Shown here piece after piece: positions 27,879 to 35,473 of a stretch of 40,917 nucleotides of DNA (its first letter is position 1; the number at the start of each line of letters is the position of its first letter). The notes beneath the pieces were generated by a model that saw only the letters and a program-made list of their open reading frames with translations, was not told the DNA's origin and did no database searches. Source of the DNA: Terriglobia bacterium (GTDB lineage: Bacteria; Acidobacteriota; Terriglobia; Terriglobales; Acidobacteriaceae); assembly GCA_020073465.1 (NCBI GenBank), contig JAIQFC010000038.1, positions 1 through 40,917 on the forward strand, in the 5' to 3' direction. A program made the position numbers and the translations under genes.

Positions 27879-29153
27879 ATGATAACTTCTTCGTTCCATC
27901 TTTCGGTTAGTGATGAAGATCTGATTGAAACGATCGTCCGAATGCTGAATACCAAGGCCAATTACGAGGCCGCTACCCTGCTTCGACGGTGCAGAGCACG
28001 CTTTGAAGAGACTGGCTACGACAATTGGAATGGAGGAACCTACACTTTCACGCTTTACGTCCAAGTGTCGCCGGAGGCGTTCGTTCTCCTCGAGAAACGG
28101 GTCGAGTTGCTTCAAGAACAAATCTCACAAGCTCTGTCCGCAGCTGTTAAGCAGATGAGTAGCGATTGGTTTGCCGTTGAGATCGCACCTTTGGTTGTAG
28201 GACTGCCGGGGCGTCCAGACCTTCAGGGCTGTCCTGTTACCAAACGTGTCCGACGGGCTGTGGTGAGTATCCTCCAGCAAGAGGGGGTTGATTGGAACGG
28301 CAGTCTCGACCCAGTCAAGTTCTTGAACCCACTTTTCGAACTCGACAAGCTGCCTTCGACGGATTCTCGCTTCAAGGATGCTGCGGGAGACATCTGGCAG
28401 CATTGCGTCAACAATCCCGAGGACTGGCCTGCGAATTGGGTTTTTACGGATGGACGTCTGAATCTCTTGAACGGTCCGGACGCGACGTTCTTGGCCTTTG
28501 TTGAGCGTTCCGTGCACCCAAGCGTGAGACCTCCGGGGTTGGCGAAGCAGCTCGTTCAGAAGATGAACCAAGAGCTACAGCGCGATGGATGGAACCTCGA
28601 AGAGTTACAACTTGCGAGTGACGATGTGGGCTATCGGGTATCCCCATGGAACCCGGCATATGGTCGGGCAGAGGAATCGCTACACAGGGCAGCCCTTATT
28701 CTGAGTAGTTCATGGATGTACCAGGAGATCCAACGCATCGAATCTTCAATTAACAGTGACCCGGCACTGGCGATTGGGACGGCCAAAGAACTGATAGATA
28801 CTTGCTGCAAACACATTGCAGACCGGATGAGCATCTCCCTTCCGGCGAATCCAGATACACCGGATCTAGTCAAGGCTGTGCTGAAAGAACTGAAGTTGGT
28901 GCCGGAAGGCATCTCCGATCAGGCAAAGGGAGCGGAGGTTATCAAGAAGACTCTGCGAACGCTCTCTACGACAACCCAGGGGCTTGCGGAAATTCGCAAC
29001 CTTTACGGCACAGGCCATGGAAAGAACTCGCGGCATAAGGGGTTACAGCCGAGACACGCTCGTCTCGCGGTGGCCACTGCTGCTGCTTTTGCTGAATTCA
29101 TTGTGGAGACATATAAGGATCGGTTGGAGAGCGAACAGCAACAGCGCCAGTAG
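27879..29153 (+). CDS. Abortive-infection-type protein: AbiJ_NTD3-like plus Abi_C domain
   Basis: 424 residues in three parts. Residues 1-110 form an N-terminal domain with a YDNWNGGTYTFTLYVQV segment. Residues 120-250 resemble AbiJ_NTD3: LNPLFELDKLPSTDSRFKDA, DIWQHCVNNPEDW, VFTDGRLNL and HPSVRPPG. Residues 290-415 match Abi_C (PF14355): LAIGTAKELIDTCCKHI, then GLAEIRNLYGTGHGK and RHARLAVATAAAFAEFIVET. In Abi_C the RN-x5-H element (Arg373 to His380) fits an RX4-6H HEPN RNase motif. Such proteins are linked to abortive infection, where an infected cell stops growth or dies. The start has only 6 bp to the upstream nuclease-like gene. The domain assignment is from memory of the families; the defence role is inferred. 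Confidence 0.75.
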   Translation: MITSSFHLSVSDEDLIETIVRMLNTKANYEAATLLRRCRARFEETGYDNWNGGTYTFTLYVQVSPEAFVLLEKRVELLQEQISQALSAAVKQMSSDWFAVEIAPLVVGLPGRPDLQGCPVTKRVRRAVVSILQQEGVDWNGSLDPVKFLNPLFELDKLPSTDSRFKDAAGDIWQHCVNNPEDWPANWVFTDGRLNLLNGPDATFLAFVERSVHPSVRPPGLAKQLVQKMNQELQRDGWNLEELQLASDDVGYRVSPWNPAYGRAEESLHRAALILSSSWMYQEIQRIESSINSDPALAIGTAKELIDTCCKHIADRMSISLPANPDTPDLVKAVLKELKLVPEGISDQAKGAEVIKKTLRTLSTTTQGLAEIRNLYGTGHGKNSRHKGLQPRHARLAVATAAAFAEFIVETYKDRLESEQQQRQ

Positions 29154-29606
29154 ATCTGTAGCTCGGCTCCCTTGTGTCGGACCAACTATTTCAGCACCTT
29201 CTACCAAGCAGCCGGTTTCGTTGCTTCGACATTGGAACTTGAACCGAAGACTGACCTCGCTAACAACAACCGAGAATTCTTTTGGCCGAGCGCACTTTGG
29301 GTGGTGACACTCCGGCCGCTTCGATCGCCGGACTACAGCGCACGCTAAGATCATGTACATCCAGTCGGTTATGGTGGCCGGGCGACTCGCTATGTCTGGA
29401 ATTGCGCACTCGCGACAAACGCGTTTGACTGAAATCTGTTTCCGGCTTAAATAGGATTCGCGGACCAGCCCCGCTGTCGACTCCCGGCGTTTGTCACATG
29501 GCGTGACATGACGGACTCGAAAATGCCGCGAAGGTCGAACTTGAGGTCCCGCAAGGAAGACTAACGCGAACTCGAAACTCCGCGAGGAAAGCGTAACGAG
29601 GATGCA
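29154..29606. other. Non-coding gap between the Abi gene and the excisionase gene
   Basis: 453 bp. The Abi frame stays open past its stop for about 64 more codons, but the sequence has no family resemblance and is treated as chance. The last 100 bp are likely the promoter region of the xis-int pair; no clear -35/-10 pair stands out. Confidence 0.4.
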
Positions 29607-29879
29607 ATGTCGACCCAGCCATGGCCGGTCACGCCGGCTCTCTCAGCCCCCGTCGAATCTTATGTTGATTGCAAAAGGGCCGCGGAATTCCTGTCTGTCG
29701 ACCGGAAGACGATACAAAGGCTGTCTCGTGAAGGCAGAATTCCCGCACACCCGGTTCTAACCGGCGCCCGCAGAGGACGCACTACATGGCGCTACAAGTT
29801 GAGTGAGCTTGACGAGTGGGCTCGTACTCAGCAAAACTCTGTAGCAGCCACCCGTGCCACATCTCGAAGGGAGAAGTGA
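29607..29879 (+). CDS. Excisionase-like MerR/AlpA-type DNA-binding protein
   Basis: 90 residues. The core is a winged helix-turn-helix of the excisionase/AlpA type: CKRAAEFLSVDRKTIQRLSR, then EGRIPAHPVLTGARRGRTTW and the wing YKLSELDEWARTQQ. Such proteins act as recombination directionality factors or as regulators of integrase genes. Its stop overlaps the integrase ATG (TGATG), so both are made from one message, the standard arrangement for an integrative element. A GAGG ribosome site lies just upstream of the ATG. Confidence 0.82.
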   Translation: MSTQPWPVTPALSAPVESYVDCKRAAEFLSVDRKTIQRLSREGRIPAHPVLTGARRGRTTWRYKLSELDEWARTQQNSVAATRATSRREK

Positions 29880-31129
29880 TGGCACGGTTTCAGAACGGAT
29901 GGCTTCGCAAGAAGCATCGCAAATCCGGGGAGGTCTGGTTATTTTGCTACCGCCAGCGGCGTCAAGAGGATGGCAAGTGGGTGGAGGCCACACCCATCCG
30001 CGTAGGTTCTCTCAAGGAATTTCCCAGTGAGGAAACCGCGTGGCGGCGGGTTGAAGAACTCAGACTCAATCCCAATCAATCAACGTTCGGTGTCAGCCCG
30101 CAGGCTACATTTGGTCAGCTTGCGGCGCACTACATGCAACACGAACTCCCGGAGAACCAGGACAATGCCACGATCGAGAAAGCGTATTCGACGATCCTCA
30201 AGTATCGGCGCTATCTCAAACGTTGGGCCTTGCCCCGCTGGGAGAGGACGCCAGCACTCACCGTCGAGCCGATCGAAGTCGAGCGTTGGCTCAAGGCGAT
30301 CAGGAAGAAACATGGCCTTGAAAACTCAACCCTCGTAGAGGTCCGAAAAGTCATGAACTTGGTCTACAAACATGGGCAGCGATACGGGCTTCTTCCTCGT
30401 TCCGACGAGGGGAACCCCATTCACTTCGTCCGCCAATCGTCCAAGAGTGACTTCGAGCCGGTGATACTCACCCTGCCCCAGGTGCTCGATATTTTCGACA
30501 ATCTGGATCTGATGCGCCGCACCATGGTCCTAACGGACGCGGCCACGGCGTTGCGCGTCAGCGAAATTCTGGCCCTGATGTGGAAGGATCTGGATTTCGT
30601 GGCGCAGTTGATACGGGTGCGCCGGGCTTACGTGTACCGCCGTTTTGGAGCTCCGAAATCGAAGGCGTCGAAGGCCCCGGTTCCGATGCATCCTCTGCTG
30701 GCGGCACATCTGTTGGCTTGGCGTCAGGAAACCCTCTATGCCTCCGACGAAGACTTGGTTTTCCCGAGTCTTCGTGCCAAGGGCACCAAGCCTCCCGCAG
30801 CCAACATGCTGGTTGCAGATTACCTGCGCGTGGCCGCCAAGAAGGCAGGAGTTGTGGCTCCGCCGCGTACTTTCGGATTCCACACGTTCCGGAGGACGCT
30901 GGCTTCGGTCTTGGTCAAGATGAAGGTCGATCCGAAGTTGGTGCAGGAAATGCTCCGGCACCAAAACCTAAAGACGACCCTTGAGGTCTACGCGAAGGCG
31001 GTGACCGAAGACAAGCTCGAAGCCCAGGGGATGTTCTTGGAGTTGCTGTTCCGCGGTAGGAAGGCGTCTGAACCTGATCCGGTCAAGAACCTGGAGAAAA
31101 CGGCTCCGGTAACGGGTTTGGTGCAGTAG
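29879..31129 (+). CDS. Tyrosine site-specific integrase (int2), intact
   Basis: 416 residues from the ATG at 29879, coupled to the excisionase stop; a longer frame from 29816 only overlaps that gene. It has an N-terminal arm-binding region (residues 1-75), a SAM-like core-binding domain (about 80-190) and the catalytic domain with all conserved residues: Arg226 in TALRVSE, His335-x-x-Arg338 in GFHTFRR, His361 in LRHQN and nucleophile Tyr371 in EVYAKA. A 45-residue tail follows. It is homologous to the broken integrase at 3962-4923. A tRNA-Phe 3' half begins 68 bp after the stop, so tRNA-Phe is the likely target. Confidence 0.93.
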   Translation: MARFQNGWLRKKHRKSGEVWLFCYRQRRQEDGKWVEATPIRVGSLKEFPSEETAWRRVEELRLNPNQSTFGVSPQATFGQLAAHYMQHELPENQDNATIEKAYSTILKYRRYLKRWALPRWERTPALTVEPIEVERWLKAIRKKHGLENSTLVEVRKVMNLVYKHGQRYGLLPRSDEGNPIHFVRQSSKSDFEPVILTLPQVLDIFDNLDLMRRTMVLTDAATALRVSEILALMWKDLDFVAQLIRVRRAYVYRRFGAPKSKASKAPVPMHPLLAAHLLAWRQETLYASDEDLVFPSLRAKGTKPPAANMLVADYLRVAAKKAGVVAPPRTFGFHTFRRTLASVLVKMKVDPKLVQEMLRHQNLKTTLEVYAKAVTEDKLEAQGMFLELLFRGRKASEPDPVKNLEKTAPVTGLVQ

Positions 31130-31162
31130 TGCGGGCAACTGCGGGTAAACTGCGGGTAATAC
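31130..31162 (+). repeat. Triple direct repeat TGCGGGTAA left of tRNA-Phe copy 2 (candidate arm sites)
   Basis: TGCGGGCAAC (31130-31139), TGCGGGTAAAC (31140-31150) and TGCGGGTAATAC (31151-31162), about 11-bp period, directly after the int2 stop and 36 bp before the tRNA fragment. The core GYGGGTRA is shared with CGTGGGTGA beside copy 1. This position and phasing fit integrase arm sites. Confidence 0.55.
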
Positions 31163-31197
31163 GGAAAATGAAAAGTGGAGCTAACTGCTTTGAAATG

Positions 31198-31242
31198 TGG
31201 TGGCCAGGGACGGAGTTGAACCGCCGACGCCAGCCTTTTCAG
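31198..31242 (-). repeat. tRNA-Phe 3' half, attachment-site copy 2
   Basis: 45 bp matching copy 1 (4996-5041) except for one T in the T-run. The minus strand shows the GAA anticodon loop CTGAAAA, stem GGCTG, the T-arm and the acceptor end with CCA. Homology again breaks at the anticodon loop, and the sequence to the right is not the tRNA 5' half. So a further insertion or rearrangement lies between this copy and the real tRNA gene. Confidence 0.85.
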
Positions 31243-31326
31243 AACTCGGATTTCCAGTGTTTCCAACAACTTCAAGGGTTGCCGTGGGACTGCTAAACAC
31301 TGGAAAGTACGACAAATACGAGAGGA

Positions 31327-31351
31327 CCGTGGGTGATTGCCGTGGGTGATT
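31327..31351 (+). repeat. Paired direct repeats right of tRNA-Phe copy 2
   Basis: CCGTGGGTGATT at 31327-31338 and again at 31340-31351, period 13. It is the same 12-mer as at 4938-4949 beside copy 1. It suggests that the DNA right of copy 2 is the end of yet another element using the same integrase type. Confidence 0.5.
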
Positions 31352-31432
31352 TCAGCCTCGGCGATTGGTCGTTCGGCTGACCACCCCGCTCGGCCGAGGG
31401 AAAAACGCAACCGCCGCATTCATTCCCAGAAT

Positions 31433-31482
31433 GCGACTTCACGAAACCAATCCGGCCAACTTCCTCGAAGCCCGTCTATCGG
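31433..31482 (+). repeat. Dispersed intergenic repeat, copy B
   Basis: GCGACTTCACG..ACCAATCCGGCCAACTTCCTCGAAGCCCGT..ATCGG, split here for length, aligns over about 50 bp with 2369-2418 and with the minus strand of 39681-39723. Confidence 0.6.
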
Positions 31483-32072
31483 TACTAATCCGCCGAATCA
31501 CGCTTCAAATTGCACTCGATGAGTACTGAGCCCTGAAGGCAATAGCCGAGCCAAGGTCGCTTGCCCGGAAAGGCGACCATCCGGCCAAGTGACGAGAAGC
31601 AGGTTTCAACTAAGCCTCCGCCGCCCTTAGCCGGGGTCTCCGAGATAGCCTGCCTTTGCTTTACGTTCAGTTGCTCGCGCATGATGATCACGTTGAGCGG
31701 GGGACATTTTATTCGACAGAGTTCGCGAAGGAAAGCATGGGCGTTCTCCGCGCAGAGGACCAAAATCTTCCCCCCGAGAACACAGGGCTACAGAGGAATA
31801 CATTAGAGGGATTTTCGTCGATCCTAGACACCGTTGGGGCGCTGGCGAATCAACGACAGAAACTCAGAGCGAGTTTCTTCCTCATTGCGGAATACGCACT
31901 GGACGGCGAGACGGGCGGCGCGGCGACCGAAGCCCAAATCTTGCAGCGGAACGAAAGCAGAGATATCCATATGCCGCGCGGCGCATTGAATACTGAAGGT
32001 CCCAAAAACCAAAATCCCCGCCCATTCGCGCAAACGGCGCGCGATAAGGACGGGTACCTGGTCTCTTGAGCT

Positions 32073-32636
32073 TTACTTCTTGGGCCGCGACTCCGGCGGC
32101 ACAAGACCTGCGAGGCGGTAGTACACAACGAGCTGGCCGTAGTGTTCACCGCTATGTTCGATGAGGCCGTATGCCATGTCGAGAACGCGCGCTTTCTGGT
32201 GAGCGAAATAAACAACCTCCGTCGTCAGGCCTTTTTCGCCTTTCGACTGGATGGCGGCTGCGCCATCGGCGAAGGATTTCTTTACGAACGCAACGATGTC
32301 GGCCTTGGACTTGTATTGGTCGCGCTTGGGATCTTCTGCTGCCGGAGGCTCCTTCCCCATGACGGGATTGGTGAAGAAATAGTTTGCTCCTGCCGCATGC
32401 AGCAACTGCTCTGCGAAGCTGCGTTGCGCCGGCGTGGGCTTGAAGTCGTATTTGTCCTCAGGAAAATCCTCGGCCATGGCGATGAGTTTGCGGCCAACCT
32501 CGTTCCAGGAATCCAGCATGACCTTCAGTTCGGGGTCGGCAGGTTTGACGGCTGGATCTTTCTTCATCGCGTCCTGGGCATGGGCGGGAAATGCGAATGC
32601 CAGCAGGACGATAGCGAGAAACGGTATTCTTTTCAT
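32073..32636 (-). CDS. Secreted DinB-superfamily protein
   Basis: 187 residues from MKRIPFLAIVLLAFAFPAHA, a signal peptide ending AHA; a Met four codons upstream is less likely because GGAG is placed for the chosen ATG. The mature part is a DinB-like four-helix bundle: LDSWNEVGRKLIAMAEDFPE, KYDFKPTPAQRSFAEQLLHA, and IEHSGEHYGQLVVYYRL near the end. His-containing motifs (LLHA and EHSGEHYGQ) match the metal-binding triad positions of the family. Function is unknown; relatives include thiol-dependent and metal-dependent enzymes. It is on the same strand as the AHSA1/ArsR pair, 45 bp downstream. Confidence 0.82.
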   Translation of the reverse strand: MKRIPFLAIVLLAFAFPAHAQDAMKKDPAVKPADPELKVMLDSWNEVGRKLIAMAEDFPEDKYDFKPTPAQRSFAEQLLHAAGANYFFTNPVMGKEPPAAEDPKRDQYKSKADIVAFVKKSFADGAAAIQSKGEKGLTTEVVYFAHQKARVLDMAYGLIEHSGEHYGQLVVYYRLAGLVPPESRPKK

Positions 32637-32680
32637 TTCTTTCTCCACGATTGAGTTTCGCGAATCAAAGCTTCAGCTTC

Positions 32681-33190
32681 TTATTTCGCCTGCGTCAGCC
32701 CCGCAACAACCGCAGCAAGTTTATCGAGTATCTGGTTCCAGCCCTCTAATTGACCGCTATTTTTCGCGCTCTCCATGGGTTCATTTCCAATGAAGGTGAG
32801 TTTCGTCTGGCCGTTTCCTAGATCCTCAAAGATGGTCACGTCGTACGCACCCTCTATGGCCTCATGTTCTATTCCTAGCTGCGCAGGATCAATCTTGTTT
32901 CCCTTCGAGTCCGAAAAGTACATCAAGGAAACGATCTTCTCGTGCGGAACAATCTCGTGGTATTCAACCGCATTCCAGAACTCCTGCCCATCCGGTGCCT
33001 TCATGCAGCAGAGAAATTTCCCCCCAACGCGAAAATCCATCTCACAAAAAGGCGCAGTAAAACCATTCGGCCCCCACCACTGCATCACATATTTCGGGTC
33101 TGTCCAAGCCTTCCAGACCAATTCGCGTGGGGCATCAAAAACCCTGGTGACAACCATCCGCTCCGTCTCATTCACCGTGTTTTTTGTCAT
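32681..33190 (-). CDS. SRPBCC/AHSA1-domain protein
   Basis: 169 residues of the START-like AHSA1 fold: RVFDAPRELVWKAWTDPKYV, QWWGPNGFT, FRVGGKFLCCMKAPDGQEF, and the final helix GQLEGWNQILDKLAAVV. These proteins bind small hydrophobic ligands in a deep cavity; the substrate is unknown. The start overlaps the end of the ArsR gene by 23 bp, a very common ArsR-AHSA1 arrangement in which the regulator controls the pair. Confidence 0.9.
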   Translation of the reverse strand: MTKNTVNETERMVVTRVFDAPRELVWKAWTDPKYVMQWWGPNGFTAPFCEMDFRVGGKFLCCMKAPDGQEFWNAVEYHEIVPHEKIVSLMYFSDSKGNKIDPAQLGIEHEAIEGAYDVTIFEDLGNGQTKLTFIGNEPMESAKNSGQLEGWNQILDKLAAVVAGLTQAK

Positions 33191-33524
33191 CTCTGACCTC
33201 CGCTTTTTTCATTTGATTCACAACCACATCTAGCTTGTCGAAACTCTCTTCCCAGAACTGGCGATAGCTGATCGCCCAGTCGCTGACAGTCTTGATCGCC
33301 TCCGGCCTGAGCGTGCAAATACTCTCTCGTCCACGCTTCGTCTTGATCACAATCCGCGCCCGCACCAGGCAGGCAATATGTTTTGAAATCATCTGCTGCG
33401 AGAGTGCAAACGGCTCCGTCAAGCCATGCACAGAGGCAGGCCCGCGGGAGAGCCTCTCGACCATCGCCCGCCGGGTTGGATCAGACAAAGCCGCAAATGT
33501 TGTATCTAAGCAATCCACAACCAT
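33168..33524 (-). CDS. ArsR-family winged-helix repressor
   Basis: 118 residues. FAALSDPTRRAMVERLSRGP opens the wHTH, followed by LSQQMISKHIACLVRARIVI and the wing TKRGRESICTLRPEAI. It lacks the CxC metal motif, so a metal signal is unlikely. A 10-bp palindrome ACCATATGGT (33520-33529) overlaps the start codon and could be part of an operator. First gene of the ArsR-AHSA1 pair. Confidence 0.9.
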   Translation of the reverse strand: MVVDCLDTTFAALSDPTRRAMVERLSRGPASVHGLTEPFALSQQMISKHIACLVRARIVIKTKRGRESICTLRPEAIKTVSDWAISYRQFWEESFDKLDVVVNQMKKAEVRDDKKHGE

Positions 33525-33772
33525 ATGGTAGTGAATTTCGGTTGAATGTCAATTGGTATTCTCGCGAGCCCAGATTTCTGTTCCCTGGTCTCTGAACCCT
33601 GAGACACCTGCGCGTCATAAATCGCCAATGCACTCACTGAACACGATCGCTACCCTTAAGTCGGCCTGTGTTTACTAACTTCTGGCAGCGAAAGCTCAGT
33701 TGGCGAGAACAATCGGTTCGGTCTCTCGACGCGGAATTGACTGCAGCTTAGCAGAGTGCTGAAAGCAGTCTT

Positions 33773-33841
33773 CGCTATCGGATCGCCAGACGGACCACGC
33801 GTCCTTAAGCTATTGAAAAATAAGGAGGTGATCCGATAGCG
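33773..33841. repeat. Perfect 12-bp inverted repeat around a possible 16S 3'-end-like motif
   Basis: CGCTATCGGATC (33773-33784) is the exact reverse complement of GATCCGATAGCG (33830-33841), with a 45-bp loop. The loop end and right arm contain AAGGAGGTGATCC (33822-33834), identical to the complement of the last bases of bacterial 16S rRNA. TTAAGCTATTGAAAA in the loop is nearly repeated just right of the arm (GTAAGCTGTTGAAAA). Confidence 0.5.
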
Positions 33842-33862
33842 GATCGTAAGCTGTTGAAAAGA

Positions 33863-33885
33863 TGGTGGGCGCTATAGGATTCGAA
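33863..33885 (-). repeat. tRNA 3'-end fragment (possibly tRNA-Val type), attachment-site-like
   Basis: On the minus strand it reads TTCGAATCCTAT (T-loop and T-stem 3' strand), AGCGCCC (acceptor), A and CCA. The T-stem 5' strand is missing, so only about 23 bp of a tRNA end remain. The acceptor fits tRNA-Val-like sequences, but identity is uncertain. This differs from the tRNA-Phe copies and points to a second target used by another element. Confidence 0.6.
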
Positions 33886-33969
33886 TTTTGGGGTAGACGT
33901 AGTTTCAACAACATAGAGGCACGGCGGGCGCCGTTAAAGCAGTGGAAGGCAGTGGTGAGCAGTGCTAAC

Positions 33970-34000
33970 GGATCACAAATGGATCACAAACGGATCACGG
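33970..34000 (+). repeat. Triple direct repeat GGATCACAAA, 11-bp period
   Basis: GGATCACAAA at 33970-33979 and 33981-33990, and GGATCACGG at 33992-34000. It lies 85 bp right of the tRNA fragment, the same distance at which arm-like repeats occur beside the tRNA-Phe copies. Confidence 0.5.
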
Positions 34001-34168
34001 CTCGTGCCCATCTGAAAAGTGCCAACCAAGGTGGCCACAAAACCTGAGATTGTCAATTGAGACGGGCCCAATCGGCATAGCCTGTGTCGGCGACCGAGTT
34101 TCAATTTCGGCGTGGCAACAATTCTGAAGTTGATAGCGACAAGCCCGTTTCGCAGTACCGATCGGGCG

Positions 34169-34191
34169 AAACGTCCTACAATGGGACGTTT
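34169..34191. terminator. Small hairpin, possible terminator of the AraC gene
   Basis: AAACGTCC (34169-34176) pairs with GGACGTTT (34184-34191), a perfect 8-bp stem with a 7-nt loop, about 105 bp after the AraC stop on the minus strand. There is no strong U-tract, so the role is uncertain. Confidence 0.35.
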
Positions 34192-34295
34192 GACGCGGAA
34201 CAAGCGGTTCCAATTTGCCGCCCACCCCCCGGGGCCAGTGCGAGGATCATCCGCTAAGGCCGGCCATTGTTCTCCTGGCCATCTATTCACTTAGC

Positions 34296-35288
34296 CTAGA
34301 TTTTTCTTGCCGGGGGAAGGTTCGCCTGAGCAGACCTTGACTGGCTTCGGAAACGCGCGGGCGGAACCGTGAACTCGCGCTTGAACGCCCGGTTAAAAGC
34401 GGCTTCGGATTCATAGCCGACCTCGGATGCGATCTGTGACACCGAATAACTGGTCGAAGCAAGCATCTGCGCTCCCAATTGAAGTCGCCAGTGCGTGAGG
34501 TAGGCCATGGGAGGCTCGTTGAGGTAATGACGGAAGCGCTCCGCCAGCACCGAGCGTGACAGCCCCGCTTCTTTTGCCAGGGAAGCAATGGTCCACGGCT
34601 GCGCAGGATTCCTGTGCATGAGTGCCAGCGTTTTGCCGATCTCCGAATCGCGGGCACCAGCCAACCAACCTGTTTGCTCAGCCGGAAGATGCGCTATGTA
34701 GGCGCGTAGCGTTTCAACAAATAAAACCTCCGACAGCTTGGCCAAGACTGCTTCTCCGCCGGCGCGGGAAGCGTCGGCTTCGTTCACCGAAAAGCGGATC
34801 GAGTTCTCCAGCCATCTGCCCGAGGCATCGTTACGAATGGGGACTTTGAACACAGGCGGTAGGCCGCTAAGAAAAACCTGACTGAGTCGCGGCTCGCACG
34901 CCATGTAGCCGCAAATGAATCTCGCGACTTCCCCTCCGCCACCCATGCGAGCCAGCTTCAACCCCCGGGAAGCAGCACGAGCCAATTCCTTCACTATGTC
35001 CACCGCCTTGGTCGGCGGGCCGTATTCAATGATGTGAGCATCGCCGTGGGGGAAGATCACGATGTCACCGGCGTCAAGAGTGATGCGCTCGCCGTCCAGC
35101 AGCCGTGCAGAGGCTCTCCCTTCCGTCAGCAAGTGATAAATGATCAAGTGCCCGGCCCCCGGCGCCAGGTAGGGAGCAACCGCGTGAGAGGGCGGCGAAC
35201 AAACGCTCCACGGCGACGAAAATTCTCCGTTGAAGAACATAGCTCCCTGGAGCTTCACCACCTTCAGAACTTCAGAGAGCACGTCCAT
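34296..35288 (-). CDS. AraC-family regulator with cupin-type ligand domain
   Basis: 330 residues. The N-terminal 200 residues form a cupin (Cupin_6-like): HLIIYHLLTEGRASARLLDG, then LDAGDIVIFPHGDAHIIEYG. The C-terminal part is the double helix-turn-helix of AraC: PWTIASLAKEAGLSRSVLAE, and QIASEVGYESEAAFNRAFKR followed by the conserved PPARFR. GGGAGG stands before the ATG. It is divergent from the tautomerase-like/methyltransferase/SBP56 genes and so is their likely activator; the effector is unknown. Confidence 0.93.
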   Translation of the reverse strand: MDVLSEVLKVVKLQGAMFFNGEFSSPWSVCSPPSHAVAPYLAPGAGHLIIYHLLTEGRASARLLDGERITLDAGDIVIFPHGDAHIIEYGPPTKAVDIVKELARAASRGLKLARMGGGGEVARFICGYMACEPRLSQVFLSGLPPVFKVPIRNDASGRWLENSIRFSVNEADASRAGGEAVLAKLSEVLFVETLRAYIAHLPAEQTGWLAGARDSEIGKTLALMHRNPAQPWTIASLAKEAGLSRSVLAERFRHYLNEPPMAYLTHWRLQLGAQMLASTSYSVSQIASEVGYESEAAFNRAFKREFTVPPARFRSQSRSAQANLPPARKI

Positions 35289-35473
35289 AGATCCTCCCGC
35301 GGACTTCCGGCAAACCTCTCCGGACTCCTGAGCAAGTCATCATACGTCAACTCTGCCGTGAGCAAGAAAGCCGGACGCGCAGACAAGAGTGGTCCGAGCG
35401 GCTGCTCCATAGTAGGCAAGTCAACGGGGCGGAAACACTCAATCCGATTGAACCCCGAATGGAGGATCCGACC

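Larger units (their letters stand above)
4996..31242. mobile_element. Predicted 26.2-kb genomic island integrated at tRNA-Phe
   Basis: Two direct copies of a 45-46-bp tRNA-Phe 3' half bound this segment. Its right end has the canonical order excisionase-like gene, tyrosine integrase, short direct repeats, att copy. The left att copy is preceded by a second, decayed integrase, so the island appears to have inserted beside an older element using the same target. Cargo: TetR, methyltransferase, EamA exporter, MacAB-like pump, MFS plus ChrB_C, RND pump, sigma/anti-sigma, and a nuclease-Abi pair. No conjugation or replication genes were recognised, so movement would rely on the integrase and host or helper functions. 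Boundaries rest on the repeats alone. Confidence 0.65.
31243..32072. other. Gene-free stretch right of the island
   Basis: 830 bp. It holds two CCGTGGGTGATT repeats and copy B of the dispersed repeat. ORFs in several frames up to 137 codons overlap each other on both strands and match no family I recognise; decayed coding DNA cannot be excluded between about 31650 and 32050. Confidence 0.45.
33525..34295. other. Non-coding insertion-scar region
   Basis: 771 bp without a real gene. It holds a 12-bp inverted repeat, a tRNA 3'-end fragment, a triple 11-bp-period repeat and a small hairpin, listed separately. A 61-codon ORF at 33862 starts inside the tRNA fragment (MVGAIGFE) and is an artefact. 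Confidence 0.55.

Noticed and set aside
29154..29348. In-frame continuation of the Abi gene after its TAG
   Set aside because: The frame stays open for about 64 codons, but the Abi_C domain is already complete and the extra sequence shows no domain.
29816..29878. Longer N-terminus for the intact integrase
   Set aside because: It only overlaps the excisionase gene in another frame; the ATG at 29879 is coupled to the excisionase stop and starts the conserved sequence.
31656..32069. 137-codon plus-strand ORF and overlapping minus-strand ORFs
   Set aside because: No recognisable domain, no convincing ribosome site, several overlapping frames of similar length; cannot be chosen as a gene.
33862..34047. 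61-codon ORF starting MVGAIGFE
   Set aside because: It begins inside a tRNA 3' fragment and runs through repeats; the same kind of artefact.
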